DNA from: Algihabitans albus
GTDB taxonomy: Bacteria > Pseudomonadota > Alphaproteobacteria > Kiloniellales > DSM-21159
NCBI RefSeq assembly: GCF_003572205.1
Contig: NZ_QXNY01000002.1
Span: forward strand, 186,001 to 250,000
Direction of reading: 5' to 3'
Length of the DNA stretch: 64,000 nucleotides
Made by a program: the position numbers and the translations under genes. Every line of letters begins with the position of its first letter. Positions within the stretch are counted from its first letter, which is position 1. The notes under the pieces were generated by a model. The model saw only the letters and a list, made by a program, of their open reading frames with translations, had not been told where the DNA came from and did not search any database. Below are positions 47,622 through 56,032 of the stretch, piece by piece.

Positions 47622-48310
47622 TCGATTTCTACTACGCGCCCACGCCCAACGGATGGAAGGTCGCGATCATGCTGGCCGAGACGGGCCTGGAGCATCGCAC
47701 GATCCTCGTGCGTCTGACGGAAGGCGACCAACTGACGGCCGAGTTCAAGGCGATCAACCCCAACGCCAAGATCCCGGCCATCGTGGATCATCAGGCGGAC
47801 GGCCGCGCGCTCTCCGTCTTCGAAAGCGGGGCCATTCTTCTTTATCTCGCCGAAAAGACAGGGCGGTTCGGGCCGACCGGCCCCCGCGCGCGCAAGGAGT
47901 TCAACGAATGGCTGTTCTGGCAGGCGGCCAACCAGGGGCCGATGGCCGGACAGTTGAGCCATTTCGTCAACTACGCGCCGGCCGGTCAGGACTATTCCCA
48001 CAAACGCTACAAGGGGGAGTTCGAGCGCAGCCTGGCCGTGCTAGATGGGCGTTTGTCCGAACGCGACTACATTTTCGAAAGCTACTCCATCGCGGACATG
48101 ATGGCGTTTCCCTGGGCCTTTATCGCCAAGCCCTTGGGCGTCTCGCTCGATGCCTTTCCCAACGTTGCGGCGTGGCGGCGGCGCATCAAGACCCGACCCG
48201 CGGTACGTGAGGCGATCGACCTCTACAAAGACGCACAGTTTTCAGGCTCGGCAAACGCGGAGCAGAACGCCGTTCTGTTCAATCAGTCGGCGGAGCACTT
48301 GCGCGGCTAG
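47618..48310 (+). CDS. glutathione S-transferase, Nu-class/YfcG-like
   Basis: 230 residues, start in the ATGA overlap with the CoA-transferase. The thioredoxin domain reads MIDFYYAPTPNGWKVAIML, NPNAKIPAIVD and VFESGAILLYLAEKTG. A C-terminal helical domain has NEWLFWQAANQGPMAGQ, typical of YfcG/YghU types, which act as disulfide-bond reductases using two GSH. Possible partner in removing glutathione adducts. Confidence 0.9.
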   Translation: MIDFYYAPTPNGWKVAIMLAETGLEHRTILVRLTEGDQLTAEFKAINPNAKIPAIVDHQADGRALSVFESGAILLYLAEKTGRFGPTGPRARKEFNEWLFWQAANQGPMAGQLSHFVNYAPAGQDYSHKRYKGEFERSLAVLDGRLSERDYIFESYSIADMMAFPWAFIAKPLGVSLDAFPNVAAWRRRIKTRPAVREAIDLYKDAQFSGSANAEQNAVLFNQSAEHLRG

Positions 48311-48406
48311 TTCGACCGGGTCGCGGCGTCGCGGCCGGAGAACCGCGCCAAACGAAAGAGCCGATCGACAAGGAATGAATTCAGGCCAACACAGAGGAGG
48401 ATAGCG

Positions 48407-48820
48407 ATGCCGAAGATTCAGGGAGGCTGCCTGTGCGGCCAGGTCCGTTACGCATCGAGCCAGGACGAGCCGGCGATGATCGCCGTGTGCCACTGCGCCG
48501 ACTGCCAAAGGCAAAGCGGGAGTGCATTTTTGACCAATGTGCTGGTTCCGACGGCATCGATCACCTTCGAAGGCGACAGCCGGTCTCAATATATCAAGAC
48601 CGGCGCGTCCGGCCAGAAGGTCACCCGAAATTTCTGCGGCAACTGCGGCTCGCCTCTGACCACGGAGTTGCCGGCATTCGACAACCTCGCCGCGGTCAAG
48701 GCCGGAACGCTGGACGACAGTTCATGGGTCGAGCCGACAATCCAGATCTGGTGCGATACGGCGAAGTCCTGGAGCGTGCTGGATGACGGGATCGATCGCG
48801 CCGCTGCAAATCCGGGCTGA
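48407..48820 (+). CDS. GFA-family (CENP-V/GFA domain) zinc protein
   Basis: 137 residues. Cys motifs of the Gfa/CENP-V fold are all present: GGCLCGQVRY, VCHCADCQRQSGSAF, and RNFCGNCGSPL near residue 80. The founding member, Gfa of Paracoccus, was reported to speed formaldehyde-glutathione condensation, although that activity has been questioned. Context (frmA and two GSTs nearby) makes a formaldehyde/glutathione link attractive. GGAGG precedes the start. Confidence 0.9.
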   Translation: MPKIQGGCLCGQVRYASSQDEPAMIAVCHCADCQRQSGSAFLTNVLVPTASITFEGDSRSQYIKTGASGQKVTRNFCGNCGSPLTTELPAFDNLAAVKAGTLDDSSWVEPTIQIWCDTAKSWSVLDDGIDRAAANPG

Positions 48821-48939
48821 TATCGTCCGGCTCGGGATCGATTGACCCCGCCGAGACGACGTTTCCCTGCAACGCCTTTTGCGAGGAGCTGCAAAGTCGT
48901 GGAGCGGAACGCGCTATCGCAAGGACAGGAGAGTCGGCC

Positions 48940-49857
48940 TTGAGAATCGCAGCCGTCCAAGCCGCACCGGTTTTTCTCGACCCGAAGGCAAGCACGGAAA
49001 AACTGCTTGGCCTTTTGCGTGAGTCCGCCTCGAACGGTGCGACTCTGGTTGCCTTCCCCGAGGTTTTTCTGTCCGGCTATCCCATCTGGCTGCGCGCACC
49101 CGAGGTTTCTTCGAACGATGAGCTGTTGCGTATCGGTCAGATCGAATACCTGAAGTCGGCGATTACGGTCGATGGCCCGGAGATCGGTGCGATCGCCAAG
49201 GAAGCCGGCAGCTTGGGCGTTTTTCTCTATGTGGGCATCGTCGAACGCTCCGGCTCACGGGGGTCCGTCTATGCCTCTTTGGTGGCCATCGATCCCGACA
49301 AGGGCGTCGTCGGGGTTCACCGCAAGCTCAAGCCGACATTCCACGAACGCTTGTTATGGGCCGACGGGGACGGCCACGGGCTGCAAGTCCATGACTGGAA
49401 GGGTACCAGGGTCGGGGGGCTGAACTGCTACGAGAACTGGCAGCCCCTGGCGCGCCAGGCGCTCTACGATCAGGGCGAGCAGATCCATATCGCGACCTGG
49501 CCCGGCGATCTGGACGTGACCCAGGACATCACCCGCTTCATTGCCCTGGAGGGCCGCCTCTACGTCGTGTCGGTGTCCGGCCTCTTGCGGGCGTCCGACA
49601 TACCCGAGCGCTTTCCGCTGCGAAGATATCTGACCGAGGGCCGCGACGTGATCAACGACGGCGGCTCGATGATCGCCGCTCCGGACGGAACCGTCATCGC
49701 TGGCCCGGTCACCGGTGAAGAGATCATCCTTTACGCGGACATCTCGCTCGACGACGTCATCGGGGCCCATCTCAAACTCGACCCCGCCGGCCATTACAGC
49801 CGTCGGGACGTGCTGTCGCTGCGCCACAACAAAGATCGGTTGGATGGTGGCCTTTGA
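48940..49857 (+). CDS. nitrilase/carbon-nitrogen hydrolase
   Basis: 305 residues from TTG 48940, with GGAG 9 bases upstream. The catalytic triad is visible: Glu41 (FPEVFLSGYP), Lys131 (HRKLKPT) and Cys163 (GLNCYENW). The sequence around Cys is that of true nitrilases or cyanide-type nitrilases, which convert nitriles to carboxylic acids and ammonia. The substrate is unknown. It ends the plus-strand accessory run. Confidence 0.92.
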   Translation: MRIAAVQAAPVFLDPKASTEKLLGLLRESASNGATLVAFPEVFLSGYPIWLRAPEVSSNDELLRIGQIEYLKSAITVDGPEIGAIAKEAGSLGVFLYVGIVERSGSRGSVYASLVAIDPDKGVVGVHRKLKPTFHERLLWADGDGHGLQVHDWKGTRVGGLNCYENWQPLARQALYDQGEQIHIATWPGDLDVTQDITRFIALEGRLYVVSVSGLLRASDIPERFPLRRYLTEGRDVINDGGSMIAAPDGTVIAGPVTGEEIILYADISLDDVIGAHLKLDPAGHYSRRDVLSLRHNKDRLDGGL

Positions 49858-50065
49858 GGCGCGGCGGCGGCGCGCGCACTCTCTTCGCGCCGCGACCGGC
49901 TGGCTTCCCGGACCAGGAGCCGGTTAGACTACCGCGTCGGCGCCCGCCGGGCCCAGGACCGTCAGGTGCGGGGAGAGGGCGCGGGCAGGGGTGAGCGCGC
50001 GCCGCGCCGGCGGTCCGTCCAGCGTATCTCTGGCGCGGCCACGCGATCCGAGGGAGGCCTTGTGG

Positions 50066-50626
50066 ATGCGCAAAGCGATGAAGATCCTCCATACGCTCGC
50101 CGCGGCCGGGCTGCTCGGCGGACTGAGCGTCTACATGCTCCTGCTCGTCGCGGCCCCGCAAGACACGCCGGCGGCCTACCTGGACCTGCGCGTTTCGATC
50201 GCGGCGATCAGCAACTACATCTTGCTGCCCTCCCTCGCCATCGCGCTCTTGTCGGGCCTGGCCTCGATGGTCGTGCACGACCCCTACCTGCACAAGGGCT
50301 GGGTCTGGCTGAAGGCGGCCCTCGGGATCCTGATGTTCAAGGGCATTCTGACGGTCGTCGGGGCCAAGGCCGACTACGCCTTGTCCGTCGCCGAACGGAT
50401 CGTGGAGGGCGAGGTCGCGGCCGAGGTGCTAGAGCGCGCGGTTGCCTACGAGTGGGCCACGCTCGTCGTCATGATGGCGCTGTCGGTCGCCAACGTCGTC
50501 CTCGGGGTCTGGCGCCCGCGCCTCGGAAGCGCGCCCGCGCGAAGCGGTGCGCGGCGCGCGCCGGCGCCGTCTCTCGCCGGTGACGGCGCTTCCGAGCCCA
50601 AGGAGCGTGTCCGACCGGCAGCCTAG
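50066..50626 (+). CDS. DUF2269-like integral membrane protein
   Basis: 186 residues from ATG 50066, with AGGGAGG 8 bases upstream. Four hydrophobic helices are visible (about 7-27, 48-68, 80-100, 133-153). The KILHTLAAAGLLGG start and the overall plan resemble predicted membrane proteins of the DUF2269/CopD type. The tail beyond residue 158 is Arg/Ala/Pro-rich and probably disordered. Function unknown. Confidence 0.75.
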   Translation: MRKAMKILHTLAAAGLLGGLSVYMLLLVAAPQDTPAAYLDLRVSIAAISNYILLPSLAIALLSGLASMVVHDPYLHKGWVWLKAALGILMFKGILTVVGAKADYALSVAERIVEGEVAAEVLERAVAYEWATLVVMMALSVANVVLGVWRPRLGSAPARSGARRAPAPSLAGDGASEPKERVRPAA

Positions 50627-50708
50627 TTGCCCGGCCCAGGGTGCTGAGAGGGCGCTCGGGATCGCGGGGCTGCCAGGGCCGAAATGGCCTCCCCGATCTC
50701 GGCCGCGT

Positions 50709-51082
50709 TCACCGGTCACGCCGCGGGTCGATCACCTCGATCCTGTACCCTTGGAAGTCTCGGATGTTCCGTGTGGCCACGGCGGCGTTATAGGCATGCG
50801 CGATCGCCGCGATCTGGGCGTCGAACTGGCTGATCGGCCGTGCGCCGCTCGGCGGCGATGGCGGCATAGGCGGTGGCGGCGCTGTCGAACGGCAGGATAC
50901 GCGCCCGGAAATCCTCCTGCAGAAATCTCATCCATCATGCTGGCGAGCGCGTCGCGGCGGCGTCCTGCGGGCAGGATGGTGATCCCGAGACGCAGCTCCG
51001 CCTCGCTCATCGCACTTTCGGCCTCCGGTTCCGGTGCCGCCCGCAGCAGCTCCGAGACACTGTTCGTGTCGAGCAGGATCAT
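50709..51082 (-). pseudogene. decayed PIN-domain (FitB/VapC-like) toxin
   Basis: ATG 51082 starts MILLDTNSVSELLRAAPEPE, the PIN-domain N-terminus. It then jumps to SEAELRLGITILPAGRRRDAL, so about 20 residues of the family are missing. A frameshift then moves the rest (about AATAYAAIAAERRT, FDAQIAAIAH, ATRNIRDFQGYRIEVIDPR) into another frame, ending near 50709. The catalytic Asp-Glu pattern is broken, so an active ribonuclease is unlikely. It overlaps the antitoxin remnant. Confidence 0.8.
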
Positions 51083-51326
51083 GAGGCGGCCAGTCGAGCC
51101 GGATCGGCTTGCGCATCGGCTCACGCTCCGGAATAGCGAGATCGGGACCGCCCAGAGGGGCCACACGCTTGCGACTGGCCGCGGCAAGGTCGCGTGGCGG
51201 CGTGCCGTTGCCGACGACTTCGCGAAGGATCTTGCGGGCTTCTTCTTCCATCGAACGGCCAGGTTCGACGAACGCCGAAGCCGCGAAGACAGGCGAGGTC
51301 GCACGGGGTCGTAGAAAGACGTGCAA
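51083..51326 (-). pseudogene. remnant of FitA-like antitoxin
   Basis: SMEEEARKILREVV (near 51251) is the hallmark of ribbon-helix-helix FitA/VapB antitoxins that pair with FitB-type PIN toxins. The upstream DNA-binding part and downstream end lie in other frames. The normal toxin-antitoxin ATGA overlap is preserved at 51082. Confidence 0.65.
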
Positions 51327-51336
51327 GCGGCAAAAG

Positions 51337-51393
51337 AATGGCGGGGCACGCCAGCCTAAAATGCGAACTACCTGCTTACTACTACGCTACGCT
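51337..51393. repeat. dispersed ~57-bp repeat, copy A
   Basis: AATGGCGGGGCACGCC... aligns without gaps to 57262-57318 and 61793-61852; CGAACTAC in the middle is shared. The rest of 51394-51838 shows no gene. Confidence 0.55.
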
Positions 51394-51838
51394 GGAATCG
51401 GCCGAAGTGCGAGAACGTGACCCCCTCGCGTCGCAACGGTGCGCTGCATCACGAGAGCCGGCTCGGCGCCGTAGTTCAGTTTGCAGCTTGCCCTCAGAGG
51501 TTCTGCGGCCATCAAGGTCTATGGGTTGGTCAGTCACGGCCGCAATTTCCTGAATCTGCACGCAAGAGGGCTCCAAAAGCGTCGCTTGGCGCGTCGATTG
51601 AGCATAGAGCTCATGCGCTGATCCCTGGTCGCGCAGACGCTGATCGCGGCGGTATTCAGTCTGGCCTTTCGGCTTTCTTGGAGGTGCCCATCCCCTGCGT
51701 TGCCTTGTCATCCCCGCTGCGCTTTCGATCCTGCCCTGAGTAAAGACCGTGGACGTCATCCTCAGACACGCCGTCGGCTTGCGTGAGGAGCTGGATCATT
51801 GGATCTGCGACCTTGATGGGGCATGGGGCTGCATCGTT

Positions 51839-52681
51839 CTAGTTTCTGCCTTTGGCTTCTCCAAACCGCTCGTTTCTTCCGGCTTCCATGGTCCAGACCC
51901 GGAAACCCTTCAGGGTGTTCGGTCCAAAGGTCTGCGTCAAAGGAACATCGGCGGCATCGCGGCCCCGGGCAACGAGGAACCTTGCGGTCCTCCTCTTATT
52001 GTTGCGCGGATCGAAGATCCACCAGCGACCGTCGAGGAAGACTTCTATCCAGGCCGCGAAATCCCCGGGCGGATGCGGTTCTGGCTCACCGATATCGCTA
52101 AGGTAGCCCGTGCAGTAACGCGACGGGATGTTCACGCAACGGCAGAACGCGATGGCGAGATGCGCGAAGTCGCGACAGACGCCGCGGCGCTCGGCCAGGG
52201 TTTGCGAGGCCGTTCGTGTCGCATCCGCCTGCATGTAGTCGAACATAACGGTGTCATGCACGAAATCGCAGATGGCTTGAACCCGCGCCCAACCCGGGTC
52301 GATGTTTCCGAACAGCCTCCAGGCCTCGTCCGAGAGAAGGTCGGTTTCGCAGTAGCGGCTGCCGAGAAGGAAGATGAGTGTCTCGAACGGCAGGTCCTCG
52401 ACCCGATGCTGGCGCGCCTCAGGCGACATCGGATCGGGCTGGCCGGAATCCCGGAAGATGCCGTCGCTGGAGATCGCAAATTCGCCGGCGGGCGCGACCA
52501 TTCGCGTGCACCAGTTGCCGAAGCCGTCCCGGTAGTTTTCGATCGGAACGCTTGGGGAGGTGACGAGGTAATCGGCCTGTTCGAGGTCGCCAAAGCGCGA
52601 GTAATGAACATTCAGCATCGCGATCAGCGGCGTTGGCTGGAGGAAATTGTATTTCAGGCTGCATCCGATGCGCACGCGCAT
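51839..52681 (-). CDS. transglutaminase-like cysteine peptidase family protein
   Basis: 280 residues from ATG 52681 (MRVRIGCSLK). The N-terminal beta domain precedes the transglutaminase core with Cys in AERRGVCRDFAHLAIAF, His around GDFAAWIEVFL and Asp in WWIFDPRNN, the Cys-His-Asp triad. Such proteins (SMART TGc) act as proteases or amidases. Upstream small secreted protein on the same strand may be co-transcribed. Confidence 0.88.
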   Translation of the reverse strand: MRVRIGCSLKYNFLQPTPLIAMLNVHYSRFGDLEQADYLVTSPSVPIENYRDGFGNWCTRMVAPAGEFAISSDGIFRDSGQPDPMSPEARQHRVEDLPFETLIFLLGSRYCETDLLSDEAWRLFGNIDPGWARVQAICDFVHDTVMFDYMQADATRTASQTLAERRGVCRDFAHLAIAFCRCVNIPSRYCTGYLSDIGEPEPHPPGDFAAWIEVFLDGRWWIFDPRNNKRRTARFLVARGRDAADVPLTQTFGPNTLKGFRVWTMEAGRNERFGEAKGRN

Positions 52682-52718
52682 GTCCGTCCCCTCTTTCGAA
52701 TGAGCCATCGGCGATATG

Positions 52719-52943
52719 TCACCGTCCAACGATGCACTGACCATCTGTCACTCGAAAGCCTCTGTCGCAGTCCCAGCCGCTGCTATACTTCCGCTCATGG
52801 GAGTTCTCTGGAGCGAGGCCGGTGCCGGTGCCGTCCTGCGCCAACACCGGCGGTGCGGAAGATAGCACCATTGCGAGCAGCAAGGACGCGCTCGAGAACA
52901 GCTTCGCTAGCGGCATCCAGCAGTCGGTCTTGATGAGAGTCAT
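52719..52943 (-). CDS. small secreted Cys-containing protein
   Basis: 74 residues from ATG 52943. A hydrophobic signal sequence (LFSSASLLLAMVLSS, cleavage after VLA) precedes SSGWDCDRGFRVTDGQCIVGR. The pattern WxC-x2-GFR-x4-GxC recurs in small alphaproteobacterial exported proteins. It ends abruptly after the motif. Function unknown. Confidence 0.55.
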   Translation of the reverse strand: MTLIKTDCWMPLAKLFSSASLLLAMVLSSAPPVLAQDGTGTGLAPENSHERKYSSGWDCDRGFRVTDGQCIVGR

Positions 52944-53200
52944 CGTTCTTGCCTTCCGGCCATGAGCCATTCGTTTGTCGCTTTCGTCGGACGTCACACA
53001 CGCTCCAACATCCTCGGACGGCAAACACTGAACGTCATCAGGTGACGCGGCTTCTGACGACGCACCCCTGCCAGAAATCACCACACGGCACCTTAACGAG
53101 GAACGGCACCCGGATCAGGCCGTCGTAACCGGCGAAGCGTATGGCGTTTCGTGCTTCGTCCAAGCCGCGGCAGAGATTTGGGAATTCCGGAATCGTTGTT

Positions 53201-53344
53201 TCAGCTCTTGCCTTTACGGCTTGAGGAGCCCGCAGGTCTGGCGGTCCCAATCTGTTTGCTGAACGCCCCTTCAATCTTGGGCAGAGCCCTTTCTTTCTTC
53301 GGCTTCTTGATCTCGCGATTGCTGCGTCTCTGTCCTTTGGCCAT
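53201..53344 (-). CDS. 47-residue basic conserved small protein
   Basis: From ATG 53344 to the stop at 53201 the frame reads MAKGQRRSNREIKKPKKERA, then LPKIEGAFSKQIGTARPAG and a basic end. AAGGA lies upstream. Very similar short basic proteins beginning MAKGQxRxNREIKKPK occur widely in alphaproteobacteria, so it is probably real though too short for ordinary gene finding. Function unknown; nucleic-acid binding is possible from charge. Confidence 0.65.
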   Translation of the reverse strand: MAKGQRRSNREIKKPKKERALPKIEGAFSKQIGTARPAGSSSRKGKS

Positions 53345-53404
53345 GGCCGAACGTCCTTTCGATGAGAGTTGTGCCAGAAACCGAGAGTTGTGCCAGAAAC
53401 CGGA

Positions 53405-53659
53405 TTACGAAATGTCGGCCTGTTCGAGACTGTCTTGCGTGGCCACCCGCTCATGACGTTCGTCGTCGTTGCGGATGCGATATTGAGGGGAGCCGCCGCG
53501 AGGCGGGAGCGTAGCTGTGATCCGGTACAGGTCCGTCTGCGGGGCTCGTCTTCCGAGCACGCTCTTCAGCTTGACGGTCTGACCGACCTTGAAGACATGC
53601 GTTGCGGCTTCATTTCGTATCGATCCTGCATCGCTCGGCAAACGTCTTGTAGTACTCAT
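53405..53659 (-). CDS. conserved small protein of unknown function
   Basis: 84 residues. FKVGQTVKLKSV, then YRITATLPPRGGSPQYRIRN and DDERHERVATQD, form a compact basic beta-like domain seen in other alphaproteobacterial hypothetical proteins. Its start overlaps the stop of the next upstream gene by 4 bp (ATGA), so the pair is translationally coupled. Confidence 0.65.
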   Translation of the reverse strand: MSTTRRLPSDAGSIRNEAATHVFKVGQTVKLKSVLGRRAPQTDLYRITATLPPRGGSPQYRIRNDDERHERVATQDSLEQADIS

Positions 53660-53937
53660 GGTTTTTGCCTGTCCTTTTGGAGAACTGTATCGAGATCAGC
53701 CGGCTTCATCGGTACCATTTTTCGGATCGGCCCTTGGGTGGCGATCGCCGGCAAATGGATGAAGGTGCCGACACGTCGCCATGCAAGCTGGGAAATCCCC
53801 TTGATCTGTTCCTCGTCGAGGTCGACTCGGGAGTCTCCCGATGGCTGCGCTTGGTCAAACCCCGGCAGATTAAATGAAACGAGAATTCGGATAGTGGTCT
53901 GTTCGGTTCGGTTGGCCAAAGCTGATGCCTTCGACAA
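53656..53937 (-). CDS. conserved small protein of unknown function
   Basis: 93 residues. ILVSFNLPGFDQAQPSGDSRV, then DEEQIKGISQLAWRRVGTFIH, make a regular alpha/beta pattern, ending with the KPADLDTVLQKD helix. Coupled by ATGA to the 84-residue gene downstream. I do not recognise the function. Confidence 0.6.
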   Translation of the reverse strand: MSKASALANRTEQTTIRILVSFNLPGFDQAQPSGDSRVDLDEEQIKGISQLAWRRVGTFIHLPAIATQGPIRKMVPMKPADLDTVLQKDRQKP

Positions 53938-54207
53938 CGCATGATAGTCGAGCGGAACAGGTATATTTCCTCATATGTGCTGCGCAAACGGGCAAAAAAC
54001 CTAAATAAATCAAAGTAAATTGAAGGAAATTCTGTTTTCCTAAATTGTATAGACGATTGTGATTGTGTGCTCAGATTAAATATATGCATTGGTGATATCT
54101 AGTTCAAGCTCATGACAAATCATGAGGGATATTTGAGATTATGTGTTACAAGAACGTATCATGCGCGCGATTATGCGTGCCTGTTTCAATACTGATTGGA
54201 CGTAATC

Positions 54208-54558
54208 ATGGAATTCCCTGTGTGGATGAAGCCTGCGCTCATGGGCGCGGGAGCCGGCGCTGTTGCCTTGGCCATTATCGGATTTGGTTGGGGTGGTTGG
54301 GTGACCGAAGGCACCGCGACGGAGATGTCGAAGAAGCAGTCTATGGCTGCCATAGCAGCGGCACTGACGCCATATTGTGTCCAGAAGTCGCAACTGGATC
54401 CCAGATTTTCCGTTGTGATGGCAGAAGTCAGGGGCGCCAGCGCGTTTCAGCAGCGCAAGCTCGTCGAGCAAGCCGGTTGGGCAACGCCTCTGGGCGCCGA
54501 AGAGCCGGATCGCGCCCTTGCGGAAACCTGCAAGATTGCGCTGACTGCAGAGAGCTGA
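54208..54558 (+). CDS. small membrane-anchored protein of unknown function
   Basis: 116 residues from ATG 54208 (MEFPVWMKPALMGAGAGAVA). One hydrophobic segment at about 8-30 anchors a soluble domain with YCVQKSQ and an ETCKIAL end. Proteins with this PxWMKPxLxGAxxGA start are common in alphaproteobacteria. The AT-rich 54000-54130 stretch upstream likely holds its promoter. Confidence 0.7.
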   Translation: MEFPVWMKPALMGAGAGAVALAIIGFGWGGWVTEGTATEMSKKQSMAAIAAALTPYCVQKSQLDPRFSVVMAEVRGASAFQQRKLVEQAGWATPLGAEEPDRALAETCKIALTAES

Positions 54559-54832
54559 GAGGCGGTAAACGCCCTCAAGTAATATAACGTTCCAAGTCGG
54601 ACCCGCCGCGTTCTTGCGGACTCTGCGGCGGTGGGAGCGGAGCTTTTCTCAAGCCGATGCCGCGACGTGATGGCGGCAAGCGCGTCTTCCTGAAGTCGTC
54701 GCGAACGCATGACCTGTGACAATGACCGTCGGTGGTCCCGCCCAGAACGCTGAGGGCGCCGGGACCCCGAGCTGTACTGGCTTGACCGGCGCAATCCCGT
54801 TGCCGCCGCCGATAACCCTCTGAGGAACTGAT

Positions 54833-56032
54833 ATGAGCTCCACGACACATCTCGACCCACGGAAATCGTCAGGTCACAAGAACCGCTTTACCGTTGTCGG
54901 AGATTCCACATCGGTGGTTCGGTTTCCGGATATCCCGGACTCAAAAACGACCAACACGGCCATCGTCTATTGCGAAGGCAATTTCGGCGCCATTGACGGC
55001 AAGACAGCAAATGGTCTGGTCCGGCATTCGGAGAAGTATGAAATCCTCTCGGTCATCGACAGTGAGAAGGCCGGGCGCGATTCCGGTGTCGTGTTGGGAG
55101 ATGCGCCGAACGGAATACCAGTTACCGCCAACCTGATCGAAGCGCTGGCCCAAGCTGAAAAGGTGCCCGACTACTTCATATTCGGAATGGCGCCGTCGAG
55201 CGGCATGCTGTCGGCACACGAGCGCGGACTCATGATCGAGGCGATGGGGTATGGCATCAGCATCATCAACGGCCTGCACGAATTCCTCAATGACGACCCC
55301 GTCTTCGCGGCAGCGTGTTTGGCCAACGATGTCACCATCCTCGATATCCGCAAACCGCGTCCCCAAAAAGAACTCCGTTTGTTCAGCGGCCGGATTGCCG
55401 ACGTCACCTGTCCGCGTATCGCGGTGCTGGGCACGGATTGCGCCATAGGCAAACGCACAACGGCGACAATCCTGACCCGCGCGCTCAACGACCGCGGTAT
55501 TAAGGCGGTCATGGTGGGCACGGGCCAGACCGGGTTGATCCAGGGGGCACGCTACGGCATCGCCATGGATGCCGTGCCGTCACAGTTTTGCGCCGGCGAG
55601 TTGGAAGCCACGATCGTCGAGGCGTTTGAGGCCGAGACGCCCGACATCATCATCGTTGAAGGGCAAGGCGCGCTCAGTCATCCCGCTTTTTCGACGTCCG
55701 CGTTCATATTGCGTGGCAGCTGTCCCGAGGGCGTTGTGCTCCAGCATGCACCCGCACGACTCAATCGCTGCGACTTCGCGCACATGCCGATGCCGACGCC
55801 AGCCAGTGAGATCAATCTGATCGAAACGTTCGCCGACACCAAGGTCATCGGTCTCACACTCAATCATGAGGAGATGACCAAAACAGAAGTGGTTACGGCA
55901 ATCTCTCGTTTAGAGAATCAACTCGGCATTCCGGTCACCGATGCGCTGTGCCGATCGCCCGACGATCTGGTGAATATGGTTCTTGTACCGTTCCCGCAGC
56001 TCAGGGCGAAGCTGACTGCCGGTGTCAATTGA
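54833..56032 (+). CDS. DUF1611 (DgcN-like) protein
   Basis: 399 residues, with GAGGAA upstream. An N-terminal DUF1611 Rossmann part (residues 40-190, with DYFIFGMAPSSGML) is followed by a P-loop domain carrying GTDCAIGKRTT at 200-210 and VEGQGALSHPAFST near 280. DgcN, a member, is a D-glutamate N-acetyltransferase acting with DgcA. Here the partner is a PLP racemase instead, overlapping by TTGA. A role in D-amino-acid or amino-acid racemisation metabolism is inferred. Confidence 0.85.
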   Translation: MSSTTHLDPRKSSGHKNRFTVVGDSTSVVRFPDIPDSKTTNTAIVYCEGNFGAIDGKTANGLVRHSEKYEILSVIDSEKAGRDSGVVLGDAPNGIPVTANLIEALAQAEKVPDYFIFGMAPSSGMLSAHERGLMIEAMGYGISIINGLHEFLNDDPVFAAACLANDVTILDIRKPRPQKELRLFSGRIADVTCPRIAVLGTDCAIGKRTTATILTRALNDRGIKAVMVGTGQTGLIQGARYGIAMDAVPSQFCAGELEATIVEAFEAETPDIIIVEGQGALSHPAFSTSAFILRGSCPEGVVLQHAPARLNRCDFAHMPMPTPASEINLIETFADTKVIGLTLNHEEMTKTEVVTAISRLENQLGIPVTDALCRSPDDLVNMVLVPFPQLRAKLTAGVN

